From Hysterangium stoloniferum (taxonomy: Eukaryota > Basidiomycota > Agaricomycetes > Hysterangiales > Hysterangiaceae), in the NCBI GenBank assembly GCA_015178975.1, contig WHVD01000188.1:1-64000 (forward strand): a stretch of 64,000 nt of DNA, written 5' to 3'. The notes below the pieces were generated by a model, which searched no databases, was not told where the DNA came from, and saw nothing but the letters and a program-made list of their open reading frames with translations. How positions within the stretch are numbered: the stretch's first letter is position 1; each line of letters starts with the position of its first letter. The position numbers and the translations under genes were made by a program. This document shows positions 46,828 to 58,770 of the stretch, in pieces.

Positions 46828-48420
46828 CTGGGAAGCACTGCTAGCATTACTCAATCTAACAACATTTTTATTTTTCTTACCCTTTGGGTGAGTTGGACCC
46901 ACAAGGGAAGTGTTCGTCTATGGCGTTGTTCCCGATGTGCCATTCACAGGCTCAACCTGTGGGATAGTAGATAAAAAAAACCCCATACTGAGAACACAAA
47001 GTTAAAACGAAGATTGTATAGGGTGGCCATTGCAAATGTACTGCTTCCACTGCTATTTGTGAGTGGTAGACAAGAAAGTACAACTTCCGTGGCACACACT
47101 ATGCTTTCCCAGTGCTTGTGCTATAGAAAAGTGGAAAGACATCAACATGTGTAATAACTGCTCTATTACATCTCCGCCGCGGACGAATCCTTTCTAGTAT
47201 CTATGAACCAGTCACCCAAACACGTTATTGGCTGGAGCTCTACACTGAGAAGACTTGTATGCGTAGGATTCCGTTCAAGGACTTAATCCGCCGATACCTT
47301 CTCAGCCGGGTTGGCCACCTGTGAATGAGATCATCGATTATAACACATGAAGGCCATTGAACGTCGTTAACAGATTGCGATCAATCTAGGAGTGCCACTG
47401 AGATATTTTTTACCTATATAATTGCAAGAATTTAACGATGTTTTTTCTCTCTACCCGCATTCTGGCTTATCTATCGTTAAAAAGAATCAACTTCTAGAGC
47501 AGTCATGCACTCAAATTGGAATATATTTTGTACATATATAAACCATTCTTTACATTACATAACACTGATCCACAGTTCTTCAGTCAAAAAATTGGCAAGA
47601 AAGTATACTTTTGATACGAAAAGTGCACGCGAAGTTCGAATAAACAAAGTAACGCAAAAGTTCGTTATATATTTTGAGATACAACATCTGAGGTATATAT
47701 ATATATATACAATTATACAATACAGCTCCAATATATATGTCATGCGATGTATATGAGATAATTGGAGCGAATGACGAAACAAGCATAAATGGAAATACAT
47801 GTTCACACAACCTGTTTTGGTAATCGATTGACGGAATACGCGCAGGCTTGCAGTTCCAACAGCAAGATCTATGTTGCATGCCCAACTTGAATCCGAGAGA
47901 CGTTTATGAGACATTTACCATCGATTTTTCAACAATAACAAGTTATACTCGTTTCTGGAAAACAATCATATTGGCCACTCATGGATAGCACTGGGTGGAA
48001 GTCACGCGCGGCTAGCCTCCTTTCCGGGTTAACCCTTTATTCTCTCTCCTGTTTCTTGATCTTCAATAAATAAAATTGATCTTTGCGGATGCTGATCGAT
48101 ATTCACGACTCGCCAACCTGAAGCCGATTCAATGGCTTGACGATGATCATAAGAAATCCTGAAATATTGAGGATCATTTTGAGATGTCTGTTAATGAATT
48201 GCCATGGTCAAAGATGCATTCAATAACGCTCCTATAGGTCTCAAACAAGTTAATAAATGCAGCAAATGCAATACTACATAGTACCGAATATCCATTAATT
48301 TTGCAACATGATGCGACATTTATCCCTGCCGAGGGCTATCATGTTAAATGCGATCATTGTGATTCCACTAGGATTCTTTCTGCCTGACAGAGAAGAAGAG
48401 ATCATACTTACATGATTTGT

Positions 48421-49136
48421 TCGGTTTCTCTGGATGAGACGTGACACACGCATTCAGCAGCCTAGATAGAGCCCACAAGGCCACATATCTCGTCTCTTTG
48501 TTCCCCCTTTATTCTCCTTCCCTATTGTTCCACATTTACCATGTATATAGTTCCGTCCTATTAAAAATAGTATGAGTTGACTCTATTGCAATACACAATA
48601 TACAAGGGTTTAATAAGCTTGTAATAAAAGTACTTTGTGTCTCAATATCTTGTGTCAGTTAGTGTAGCACCTCCTGACAATATAGGTTGGATGCTCTGGG
48701 AGGTGTATAGTGGTTCTGACACACATTAACCTCCAAATGCATGGTCCACAATTAGCATCTTCATATGAAAAGTTGCAATAATTGGTGGACTCCCCCTATA
48801 AAAAGGTGTGTTTCATCATCAAATTTAACACGTCCTTCATCTCATGTCTTCTTTGTTAGAATTTGCGGGTTCGTAATACGCGTGACTCGGTTTGGGTACA
48901 AAGAACGCGTTGCAAACGTATGAAGTGTATAGTACAAGTACCTACCTACTGCCGGTAATACTATACTCGGTTACCCATCAATGACATGCTACATTGTTCG
49001 CAAACCCAAAAAATCTATTAGGATTTATAATACTAGGACAAAAGTGGCTAGGGGATACGGTTTCGAGCCGACGAAAGCTCTCATCAGGGGGATAGCGCTA
49101 CCCCGACCGCCCTCCTCAGTATTGCTGATTTTGTAA
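48421..49136. other. Spacer, possible LTR debris
   Basis: Non-coding. Around 48600-48720 there is GTAATAAAAGTACTTTGTG and then GGTTCTGACACAC, reminiscent of an LTR end and primer-binding site, but no partner is seen. No gene supported. Confidence 0.3.
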
Positions 49137-49505
49137 CCCAGAGAGCCAAGCGAAAGCAAAGTAAGTAAACTACAAACAATACCGTCAGTGAACGCATAAA
49201 AAATCTAAGTGATTCTTACCACACAGCGACCACGGAAGCAACTCAGCCAAGAGAAAGTAAGTGAAGGACTAAATATTGGGCTTGAACTGATTGACCTTGA
49301 TATAACACTTGACGACCTTGAAGGGCTTGATATAAGACTTGATGACGTTGAGGGACTTGATATAACGCTTGATGAACCAGAGAGCCAAGTAGCGAAAGCA
49401 AATTAAGTAAACTACAAACAATACCGTCAGTGAACGCATAAAAAATTTAAGTGATTCTTACCAGACAGCGACCACGGAAGCAACTCAGCCAAGATAAAGT
49501 AAGTA
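49137..49505 (+). repeat. 125-base direct repeat enclosing a 30-base tandem repeat
   Basis: CCAGAGAGCCAAG...GCGAAAGCAAA and the following block through GCGACCACGGAAGCAACTCAG occur at 49137-49260 and 49375-49502. Between them three 30-base units at about 49298-49387 encode LDITLDDLEG, LDIRLDDVEG and LDITLDEPES in the plus frame 49209-49406. Both long copies contain GTAAGTAAAC and GATTCTTACCA phrases, so they may be duplicated exon-intron pieces. Confidence 0.6.
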
Positions 49506-49757
49506 AACTAAAGCTACAGTTGATATGGCGTTTGGGGGAGGAGAGAGAGGGGGGAGGGCGGCCGTCGGTCTGAAGAGAGTGGTGGAACCAGGCAGGGATT
49601 TATACGCAGGAGATTGGGTTGCCGCACTAATATTCGCACTCCGACCGCAAACACACGAAACCCGCCGGTGAAATAATTTACTGACCTATATTAAGAACAA
49701 CCCAAATTAGGGGAATGCAGGGTTTTGAACTGAAGTCGGAGTTGAAACGCACGTGGT

Positions 49758-49961
49758 TTAGGCTGAGAGCCAAGAAACCCATCCTACAGCCACGCCGGCA
49801 AAAGCTGCATACCACACAGTCCCCTCTTCCTTAAAGTGAATATAAATATCCTTGTTAGTTCTCCTGAGGGGTGCTTTGTTACCTTGTCCGATAATACGAC
49901 CGACAGGCCAAGATAGCCCAATAGAAGGATGCTTCCGGGGGACCGGTCCTAACACGGTCAT
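49758..49961 (-). CDS. Small single-TM protein, 67 residues
   Basis: An intronless frame from the ATG at 49961 to a TAA at 49758. It begins MTVLGPVPRKHPSIGLSWP, has a basic middle (APLRRTNKDIYIHFKEEG) and ends with a hydrophobic helix (VWYAAFAGVAVGWVSWL) and SA. Such tail-anchored layouts are common in small subunits of mitochondrial inner-membrane complexes, but I cannot name the family. The frame is clean, codon use looks normal, and a GC-rich upstream region follows on the right (49965-50000). Confidence 0.5.
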   Translation of the reverse strand: MTVLGPVPRKHPSIGLSWPVGRIIGQGNKAPLRRTNKDIYIHFKEEGTVWYAAFAGVAVGWVSWLSA

Positions 49962-50199
49962 TTTGATGTCCGCCGGGCGGCCGGCGCCCCTCGCTAACCT
50001 CTAACTCAATTTCGATTTAATAAAGAGTAGCGATTGCATTCCGCCCTGTTTCCCCACACAATATATCTCTACATAGATTCCTGAATCTAATGTGGTTATG
50101 CATCAAACGGAACAAAGTGCCAGTCGATGTGAATTTGAAAAGCGAAATAGATACATGACCAGCGGCAAAAATCGCTAATAGATACAAAGAATTTTGCTG

Positions 50200-53100
50200 T
50201 CACTGGGCTTCCTCTACGTGCCACACCTTCACAACACCTGACGATACCGCCGCGGAAGGGTGAATCAATACACCCAAGGGCTGTTATACAGTCTTGGTGA
50301 GCCTCCAGCAGATGCTGCATGAGTAATAGTCTCGGAACCGATGGTGTCATTAGTCGCGCAAGAAGAAGTGGAGCGTGATCGTTAATACATACGGCAAATG
50401 AACCAAGGAGTTCCAAATAGATTTTCCTGAATGATGCCTTATCGCCATCGATATCAAATCCAGTCAATACAGCAGACCGCTCCCAAATCCCACAGCCGCA
50501 GTTTTCTCTCTTCCGAGCCTGTCACGATGAAACCGCTTCCCCTTGTTTTTAATACATGCATTCAATACCCGCATCAAATCGGGTGGAACCTGCAAGGCCT
50601 GAAAAATCCACACCCCCAACCATTGCTCATACACCAGGCTGTGTCCACACAGACGTCTATCGCGACGAATCCGTCTCACTAGCAGACGGAGTCGCACCGT
50701 CGGGGGATGAGAGCGCAGTGCGGGAGCACACAAGGACCGCAATAGCAGCCGCGGGAATCTTCTATTCCGGAGATGACCGAGGGAGCAGCCCCGATCTGCA
50801 CTGTGTCAGGGGAAGATTCCCGAGTTTCATATGTCGAAGCTTGTCCCCATGACTCAATACCATTCCCTCCGATTGAGGGGAAGGTCGGACCCCGGGAGCA
50901 ACCATTACCCACCGGCCACGGCCTTTCGTTGGGTGAATCATGCATTTATGTATTCTAAGGGGTTTGCCAGGCGACGCGACGCGAGTCTTCCAGCTCTTAA
51001 TAAGCAAGCCAAAACGTAGATCTCACGTTGTGAGAACTCCGGTGATGGATGCAACCACAATCCATGCTTCCGCTTATCAACGCAGAGGCCGTGATGCCGA
51101 AGATTCTCCATGGTCTGTAATATTCGCATAGTGCGAAGGTTGAGGACGACAATAGTAGCATGTGTAGTAGCATATATGATGTTGGAGGTAGTTTCTAAAC
51201 CACACGAGCTAGAAAGAGGTAGATGACTTGATTAAATAAATAAATCTTTACCTGTATTGTAATGCGCAAGAGATGTGATGTATTCCCTTGCACGATGCTC
51301 TCTCACTATCTGAAGTTTACTATACTTGGGCATAGACCCACTCGATGATACATGCACTGTCACAACATGGAGACTCCCATTGTCACTTGCACTTGCAAAA
51401 CAATGCGCACCCTCAAGCATACATACAGGTGTCACACGCGTATGATGCTGTGAATACGTCTGTCGCGGCTTACTAGTCACATTCCTTTCCAATCTCGCAG
51501 TATCTCACACCTTCACGGTCGTATCATCTGAACACGTCACAAAGAACGCATGGTCTGGCACGACAGCGATCCATTGACCGTTGCTAAAGACGTTTAAAAT
51601 ATCTCAGCGTAAAACGTTCCCTGTATTATACTATACTTAGAGACGTTTTGAATACTAAATACATGTAATAATTCCACTTCAGAATGAGGCAATAATCAAA
51701 GTACTTACTCTCAGCGTAAAACGTTCGGTGAATCAGAAAGGCTTGTGATCGACGGTAGAACCATATCGTCCTCCTCTCCCCCAATCCCCATCCGCGAAAT
51801 GGATGGGGCTTCCAACAGCTAGTCTAGTCACGTTAGCCTTCACCGAGCCCACCGCCACCGGCGCTTTCTAGTAGTGAGTGCTCCCCATGTGCAGGTCGAA
51901 CCTCGTTCGCGATGAGGAACCATCAATAGTGCTGGACATCATGGAATCGGAGGGGCTTGCAGGTCTATTTTCAGAAGGGTCAGGCGCCGGCGGCGGCATG
52001 ATACTGCTGGGGCGCACGGATGACATAGAGGCGGTATGCTCGCGACCGCCGTGGATAGTGAGGGAAGACGATCCATCTATGATGGCTAGTCTACGTCGTA
52101 AATCATCAAAGTGGTTCGTGTGCTCGAGGCTACCCACACGAGGTAGGCGTGGACTTTTGTACAATCCGTCACGTCCATGGCTATCGAGTGTTGACCGCCG
52201 TGACGATCCCTCTTTGGTGGAAACTTCGGAGGGCCTCCTCGCGATGAATATAGTTTGTGGGGCAACGCTGAGCTTCTGGAGCTCGACGCCAGACGTCGTT
52301 TGCGCCATTGCTCCTGGTTCTGGTTCTTTCGACCGTGTAGCAAACCTAGATCATGTCAGTCTCATATGTCGACCAGTTTCCTTGATATATCTCACCTTGA
52401 TAGCACATTGGAAAGTTTAATGATATAGTCACGAGGTGCTAAAAGTTTGATCTCGTCAGTAGAAGTCAGCCTAAGCTTTTGAAGCTTGGAGATATTGGCT
52501 TCATCCCTGTATTATCATTCAGAAATATAACAAATAGAATAACTGGTCACATACTCTTTTGTCCGGTTTGCAGCTGTACGAGTAGCTCCTGACTTTATAT
52601 TGCATATCAAAGTCTTCCTGGGTGTCTCAGCCTTCGGAACGGTCTTGCCTTTTGAGCTTTGAGCTTTCCAGAAAATAGTTTGATCGGCTTTCATCCCCCA
52701 AAGCACTGCCGCATCGAACACTCGGCGAGAAAGTTGTATGAAAGAAGGATATACTATACACCAGACATCTGTTGAGGGCAATCTCTTCTTTCCTCCTGCA
52801 ATAAATGGGGAGGCGCCTATATTTCCTTGAATGTTATTTGTATTCAACAAAATACTAGCAGGACACACCTTCTCTGATCCATATATTCAAATGATAAAGG
52901 AAGCCCAAAGTAGCACTCATGAGTTCCCACAGACGCATTCTTTGGAAAAGACCCAGTTCACAAAGACTTGTCAACGAAGTGAGAACACGAGCGACAACAG
53001 TTTCTTCATCGTCTTCAAAGAACAGCACTTGTCAATAAAAGACACTAAAGGAGGAAAATTGTTTTACCAGACAAAGCTTGGATCATCAATGGAAATAAGC

Positions 53101-53660
53101 TTTGACTGCCAACACACGCCGCAACATCGACAATCGTCTCGAAAAATGCATATCGCAGAAGCCACTCTCGATCATTGAGATATGTGATCATGTGCCCGAG
53201 CAATACATCATTCGTCTTCTGCCGTCCAAGGAAAACACAGAGCGAAGAGACGTTATGTAGTACGGTGCGTTTCACGAGACTATCAATAACGAAACTAATA
53301 AGTCTTGAATGAATGGTTACAGGTCTTGTAGACTGGCAGATAAAGACGCATCTGAGCATCAAAAAGGACAGAAATACTATTTCTCTCACCTCGTGAAGTG
53401 CATCGTCATATTCGTCCGTATGAGCCGGTTTGAGTGTCCCCTGAGCCTTCATCGCCTGGCCAATTTCTAAATACCGTACGTTCGTATCGGACAACGGTGC
53501 AACGCATTGGGCCAGAGTACATCGAACGAAAGAATCGGGGTCTTTATACAGGTGTCGAATGTTTGGGAAAATATACTCGGGAAAAATAGAAGCGTTGGGG
53601 GGAGTAATCCTTTGACGAGAATTAGCTAATAGGATCATGAGGACACAAAACCTAGATAAT
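50200..53660 (-). pseudogene. VPS15: VPS15 (PI3-kinase regulatory subunit) pseudogene, kinase end missing
   Basis: Vps15 is the regulatory kinase of the Vps34 complex in endosomal sorting and autophagy. Minus-strand pieces follow the family order: HEAT region (NASIFPEYIFPNIRHL, LGRQKTNDVLLGHMITYLND, SLTSLCELGLFQ) at 53650-52870; LPSTDVWCIVYPSF at about 52780; linker with VELQKLSVAPQTIF at about 52280; WD40 region (FVTCSDDTTVKV, FASASDNGSLHVVTVH, HPTKGRGRWVMVA) at 51580-50900; and the terminal repeat (HQDCITALGCIDSPFRGGIV) ending at a stop at 50200-50202. The N-terminal kinase half is absent. A conserved Trp in the first WD repeat is replaced by a stop (about 51505), and several pieces lie in different frames beyond what introns explain. 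It must be a dead copy if the species has an intact gene elsewhere. Confidence 0.8.
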
Positions 53661-54857
53661 AAATTAATAATGCCCATACCACTTTCATTAATGTTCGCAA
53701 CCCGCATTTCCAACAATATCACAGAGCAGACAGAAACATCATTTGAACCACACTTGTTTAAAGGATTGTAGCGGGTGGCAGTCAATAACATGGTCATGTG
53801 ATTGAACCGCGTATCATGCTCTAGCTTTACTTACACTCATTTCCTTCCTTGAACTGTCTCTTACAACTTTCTTTCTTACCACCATGTCAACTCAATATGA
53901 CTCAAGTTAATTCCGGGGGTTTCAGGCCGGGCCTTGCCAATCACTACCATTGACCGCCACCCGGACAGCTCTCAATGCCCCAAATTAATGAGCTTGACGT
54001 TCTGTGAGTGCATTCATCAGATTAATATTTGAAATATTGTTTCAAATGTGCTGTTTTTTCTAGAGGTATCCTTTTGTAGCAATATCCACCAACTCGTCAT
54101 TTCTCTTCATTCCACCACTCGTCCATTTTGGATGTATGATGGGGACATCTTAGTATTATAGGTGAATAATGAAATTATAAACCAAGCTCTCGTCTTCATT
54201 ATTGATATTAACCGGCATGTAGTGATCTCCTGCCATGTCTTGTGGTGTCTGCAGGCTGCAAGTCTTAACGTGAGTTCATGGCTTGCCAATATATCCCTAG
54301 CGAAGTGCTTGGTATCTTTACACCGTTGGTAAGGGACCCATTTGATTTGTCTCGCTCTATTGACTGTTTAAATTCCAGACATTAATCTTGTACTTTGGCA
54401 TAACTATGTCGAACGCTGAATTGCATACACATAGGCGCCCATGTGTCGACTTCCGTTGTCTACAATATGTTGAGGGTTGAATGTGATACCGGAAAAGGGT
54501 GCGGGTGTGACTAGCGGCATTGTAAGTGATGGGTCTCTGTCTGTGTCACCGCTGTTAGAGCTGTTGATCGTAGTTTGAAGGGTGTGGTGGGAACAAGATG
54601 ATTTGCGACGGTACGGTCATTCATGATGTCCATATATGTGCTACTATCTTATCTTACTTTATTCAAGGTTTGCGGTTATAGGCGATGAGATCGATTAGGT
54701 CAAACATCATGGTGGAAGTAAACATAAATAAGGTACTTACATCCTCTCTAGCTCCCCGCCTACCCATGTTGATCCCACATCGACCACTCAACTTTTGGTG
54801 CTCTAGCCATACCCATTCAAGAACTTACTATTACAATTCCCTAAAGCACGACGAATC
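53661..54857. other. Spacer without a supported gene
   Basis: A start-like ACCATGTCAACTCAATATGAC lies at about 53880 but its frame closes after a few codons. Splice-like signals occur further on, but no coherent protein was found. Confidence 0.35.
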
Positions 54858-54869
54858 TTATTCAATTTC

Positions 54870-55082
54870 CGGCCTCCAAGCAGTCATGGAGTCTATAAAT
54901 TCGCCGGATCCTGTGTTGGGGTGTCCTCCCTGATAGTACCGGTTGGTCACTTCACATTGCTTGGGATCCATATCCAGCGTCTTGTTGATATGTATAATAC
55001 GCTCACGGACGCTATCTTCCAGAATGTCGCTGGCAAAGGCTAAAAGAGTGTATCTGGGTGCTAAATATTCAACATTCAGCAA
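54870..55082 (-). pseudogene. Host gene fragment (copy 1), unrecognised
   Basis: Minus-strand frame reading RYTLLAFASDILEDSVRERI, then HINKTLDMDPKQCEVTNRYY and GGHPNTGSGEFIDSM. This is protein-like and seems to be the last exon of an unidentified gene. A diverged relative lies at 56170-56330. Confidence 0.4.
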
Positions 55083-56990
55083 ATTCCTTGGACCAACGAG
55101 GACTGCTTACCACGGGATGAATCGTCGTGGTAATAGCATCCTCATTGTTAATGAAGACGTCCGATGCTGTCACAAAGGAATAGATCCCTTTACACGGATC
55201 TAAATCATGCGAGTATAATATCGCACTGGGTCATAAACAACAGACAGGAATCAGCCGGTAGGATCCCATAGTCTGTACATTTCACTTGGCATAATCACCC
55301 ACAGAACTCCCTCGTCACATGCCTGTGTTGTTTCATTTTATATATCTACTCATACAACGATGTCGGTTAACTACATAGAAGTTCCTTTTTGATGAAAGTG
55401 GATGCGAACTGGTTCTAGAAGACAGGCGCTTAAAGACATAAAGTTATAGTTTTCCATCAAGTGTTCAAATCCACATTGTGCAGACATGCTTTCCTTCGTC
55501 TAGAGTGACGGGCGTTTTCGGCTATCAAATCATTCCTGTTCTCTGGTGACTGGTATATGAATGAACAAACGGTTTTCCGGGCCTTTCCGGGGTGAATGCT
55601 CACTTCGTTTCTATTTAAGTACGGAGCGTATTTCCCGGGTATAATGAATAGAGCAGTTTTTTGCATGGAAAGATGGAGCAGATGGGTTATTCATATTCTC
55701 CTGGATTATGGCATGGATTCAAACCGTCTGCAACAGGCTCCTCAAAGGCTCGTTTGAATCCATGGATTCGCTGCATCTTCTTGTGTTAATTTTGTTTTTA
55801 TTGTTCGCCGAGATGTTGTGTCTTCCTCCTTGGGAGATGGGTGCCATAGCCGTAAGGATATTGTTCTCTGTACTGCGGGTGCTTTTTCCTAGTATAAAAC
55901 TTTATCATCTGTTCCCTAGTCTGTCACCCTCTTGTCACTCACTGGCAATAACTTGACGTTGAAGTTTGGTGATTTAGAATAAACTATTGGTCATTCAAAT
56001 CTACATATTAACAACAGCTGTAACTACGTTCAGCGCGTCGGAATATCTTTGTCTTGCCAATAATCATACCATAGCTTCAAGGATAAGCTTCCTCCACCAA
56101 AAAACAGGATAAGTCGAAGAAGGGACTATTTCGTGAATCTATTCCTCTGCCAAGCCTCCGTGCGAGTGCAAGTCAGTTGCGTCATAGGCTTGACATAGAG
56201 CCTCTGGTTAATGTACCGCATTATATACTTCAGAACGCGGTCTTCCAGGACACCGCTGACAGAAAACAGGAAGGCCTATCTGGAATGCTCATTATTAATA
56301 AGGACCTCCTGAAAAGGGGCAGATTGTATGCTATTGGCTTCTGTGTTTATCTCCATTAAGATCCGACCCATGCAGAGTTTAATTTATGTCATATGCATAA
56401 AATGGTGAGAGTTCAAATTTGTGATAGATTATGGTGTTAAACTAGTTTCAACATGAAAGGTGTCTATGAGACTGTCATGTCTCCATGTTGAGGAAAAAAG
56501 ATAACCACATATGCATCAGCATTGACTTTTTCGGAACTAGGCAAACAACAGTGGCACAAGCACAAAATAGCGCAATCAGTGATTATGCATATTTATCTTT
56601 GATCCTATGTTTTACACTTGTGACACTTACCCCTCCATTGTTTGCATCACATGTGTAAACCATACACCCCTTGTTGCTTCACCTCTGTCCACTGTACTAC
56701 TATCAGACAAGACTAAGGTGAGTTAATTTATTATTATTTTTCCTATTTCCTTTATTAATGACACATGTGTGCTAGATTTTATATGCTAGGTATATGATAT
56801 TAGTCCATTGTACTGCTGTTATATGAGACTGACATCAGGAAAACCCCTCCCTCCAAAGGATTTTCAGATCTGTAGTAGAGCCTTATCTTATATAAACTCC
56901 AATAATCTCTATAGGATCCTTATAAGATTTAAAATTGGATCCAAAGGGTAAGTGGAGGGAGATCAGACATACATAGAATCTTTTAAGCAT
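55083..56990. other. Mostly non-coding, AT-rich
   Basis: Apart from the fragment at 56170-56330 nothing coding is supported. A hydrophobic frame at 55708-55956 has no family likeness and is probably chance. From about 56400 onward CG dinucleotides become rare, marking the start of methylation-decayed repeat sequence. Confidence 0.4.
56170..56330 (-). pseudogene. Host gene fragment (copy 2), diverged
   Basis: A minus-strand frame reads AFLFSVSGVLEDRVLKYIM and RYINQRLYVKP, aligning with AFASDILEDSVRERIIHIN in the 54.9-kb fragment (shared LED..V and helix pattern). Too short to assign. Confidence 0.3.
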
Positions 56991-57597
56991 TGTTAAGTTT
57001 TGGATCTCTGGGAAAATATTCTGGTGGATATTCTGGATACTTCCTGGAAATATGTCCACAGAGTTCCTGGGGATTAGTCTTGGGAGTATTGGAATACTTC
57101 CAGGTTATGAGATGGACTTGGCTTCAGCTTATGTGTTGTGCCCTTGTGTGCTCACTTGGGTGTCCATATTTCAGAGGGCAAATATACATATACCAAAGTG
57201 TTCATGGATATCCAGAGTTCTGGAGAATTATGGATGTCTGGAGTCCTGAGAGTTCCATATATTGAGTGTAAAGAACAAAGGAGCAGGTTAACTAAGTCAA
57301 GATTAAAACTGGAGAGCAAGTGCATGGCTATGGACGACTATATATGTAGTTGTTCCAATAATTGTACTACTAATCTAGGAGCATAATAAGACAGATTTGG
57401 AAATTTTTCCAAAACAAGCATACAATAACAAGTCAGATAAAGGAAAAACAAGGATGGGGACAGATCAGGGAATAAGTGCAAGAACAATAAACAAACAAAT
57501 GATGAACTGTCAACCAGTCAGTTACCAAATGCAGGACAAAGGATGGGAGTCAGAGTATCCATAGATATTGGATACTATCTGGAAATGGATCCTAACA
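56991..57597 (+). repeat. 5' LTR of an old Gypsy element, same family as 33.9-41.3 kb
   Basis: Starts TGTTAAGTTTTGG and ends GGATCCTAACA, 607 bases. It aligns with the LTR at 33926 (GGCTTCAGCTTATGTG(T/C)TG, GATAT(C/T)CAGAGTTC, ACTAAGTC), with almost every CG of that LTR replaced by TG or CA. Confidence 0.75.
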
Positions 57598-58770
57598 CTA
57601 TAATTATTAGGCAAGTGTATCTTCAGGAAAGCCACAGGGTCTGGGTAAGTTGGAACATTGGCATAAAGAAGGTCATGGGGTTGACAAGGATGATCAGGTG
57701 AAGGTTGGACCATGGACCAAAATATCTAGGACAAATGCCAGGAGTCTGATGGGTTTGATGGACAAATGCTGTATTAAAAAAGTACTGGACAATCCAGATG
57801 ATTCCAAGCATGAGGAAGAATCTGCAGCCCCCAATAAGGGTAAAGGTGTTACAAATCCCCCAGCCATGGAATGACTGCACCTACTTCTGAAACTCTAGCA
57901 GGGACTATAGATAAATTTATGACTCACCTGCAGGAAGAATTAAAGAAGAAAGAACAGGAACCTCCACAGTCCAAAGTCAATGCTCTGGAACCCTTCACAG
58001 GTTTCAACCCCAACAAACTGTCCACCTTTCTCATGCAGTGCCACTTCAACTTCTGTGATTGACCTGCTGCATTTTCCATGGACTCCTGAAAAGTCAACTA
58101 TGCACTCTCTTACCTCTTGGGATCCACATTGAAATGGTTCAAACAGGCTTTTAGCAGACTTACTGAGGAAGAGCCAATCTGGCTGGAAGATTGGAATGCA
58201 TTTGTTGAAGAACTGGAAACAAATTTTGGCCTGTACAACCCAACTGGAGAAACTGAGAACAGCCTCACAAGTCTTCACATAAAGGACAACCAGTGCATCA
58301 TGGACTAATCATCCAATTCAATAATCTTGTGGTGCATTGTCAATGGGGTGATTCCACACTCTGCCATTAGTTATACTCCAGTTTGCCTTCCTGCCTCAAG
58401 GATGAAGTCTCAAAAGGTGAGGATGGCAAACCTAAGACACTTTCCCATATGTTCCTGAAAGCTCGGAATGCAGATGTGGGAATGTTGAGTGGAAATTGCT
58501 GATGAGACACCTGTGGACAAAACCAATAAATTCATGGTGAACAAAACCAACAGCAAATAACCTGTCTACCAGCAATCAGAACTCCACACAATCTGACCAG
58601 AAGAATGAGAAGAAGTCTTCCAACAACAACAACAACTCTGGCAAGCATCAGCAATCCAGTAAAAACAATTGACTGGACAACTTGACCTCACAGGCAAACT
58701 TGGGCCCAATGTGGCCCAATGACAAACTGACCCACAGAAAAGACAGCATCACATGGACAACAACTTCTGT

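Larger units (their letters stand above)
46451..46861 (-). mobile_element. TRIM: miniature LTR retroelement with tRNA-like LTRs
   Basis: Two identical 128-base repeats (46451-46578 and 46734-46861) begin TGTTAGATTGAG and end TTTTAACA on the minus strand. They flank a 155-base non-coding interior. On that strand the 5' LTR is followed by GGTTATGGGCCCCGC, the same primer-binding sequence as in the Copia element at 31886, and the 3' LTR is preceded by the purine tract AAGGGAG. The target duplication is ACATT (46446-46450 and 46862-46866). The empty site is preserved in R1 copy B near 43215. It looks whole and young. Confidence 0.9.
45826..48420 (-). repeat. Repeat R1, copy C, carrying the TRIM
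   Basis: Reverse complement of copy A over nearly its full length, with one internal deletion near 47304 relative to copies A and B and the TRIM inserted at 46451-46861. Contains a (TA)n run at about 47694-47709. Confidence 0.72.

Noticed and set aside
47694-47709. TA-rich run as a possible centromere or origin feature
   Set aside because: It is a short (TA)n microsatellite inside R1 copy C; nothing else supports a special role.
55708-55956. Hydrophobic 82-residue frame as a membrane protein
   Set aside because: No splice context, conserved motif or neighbour supports it; AT-rich DNA gives such frames by chance.
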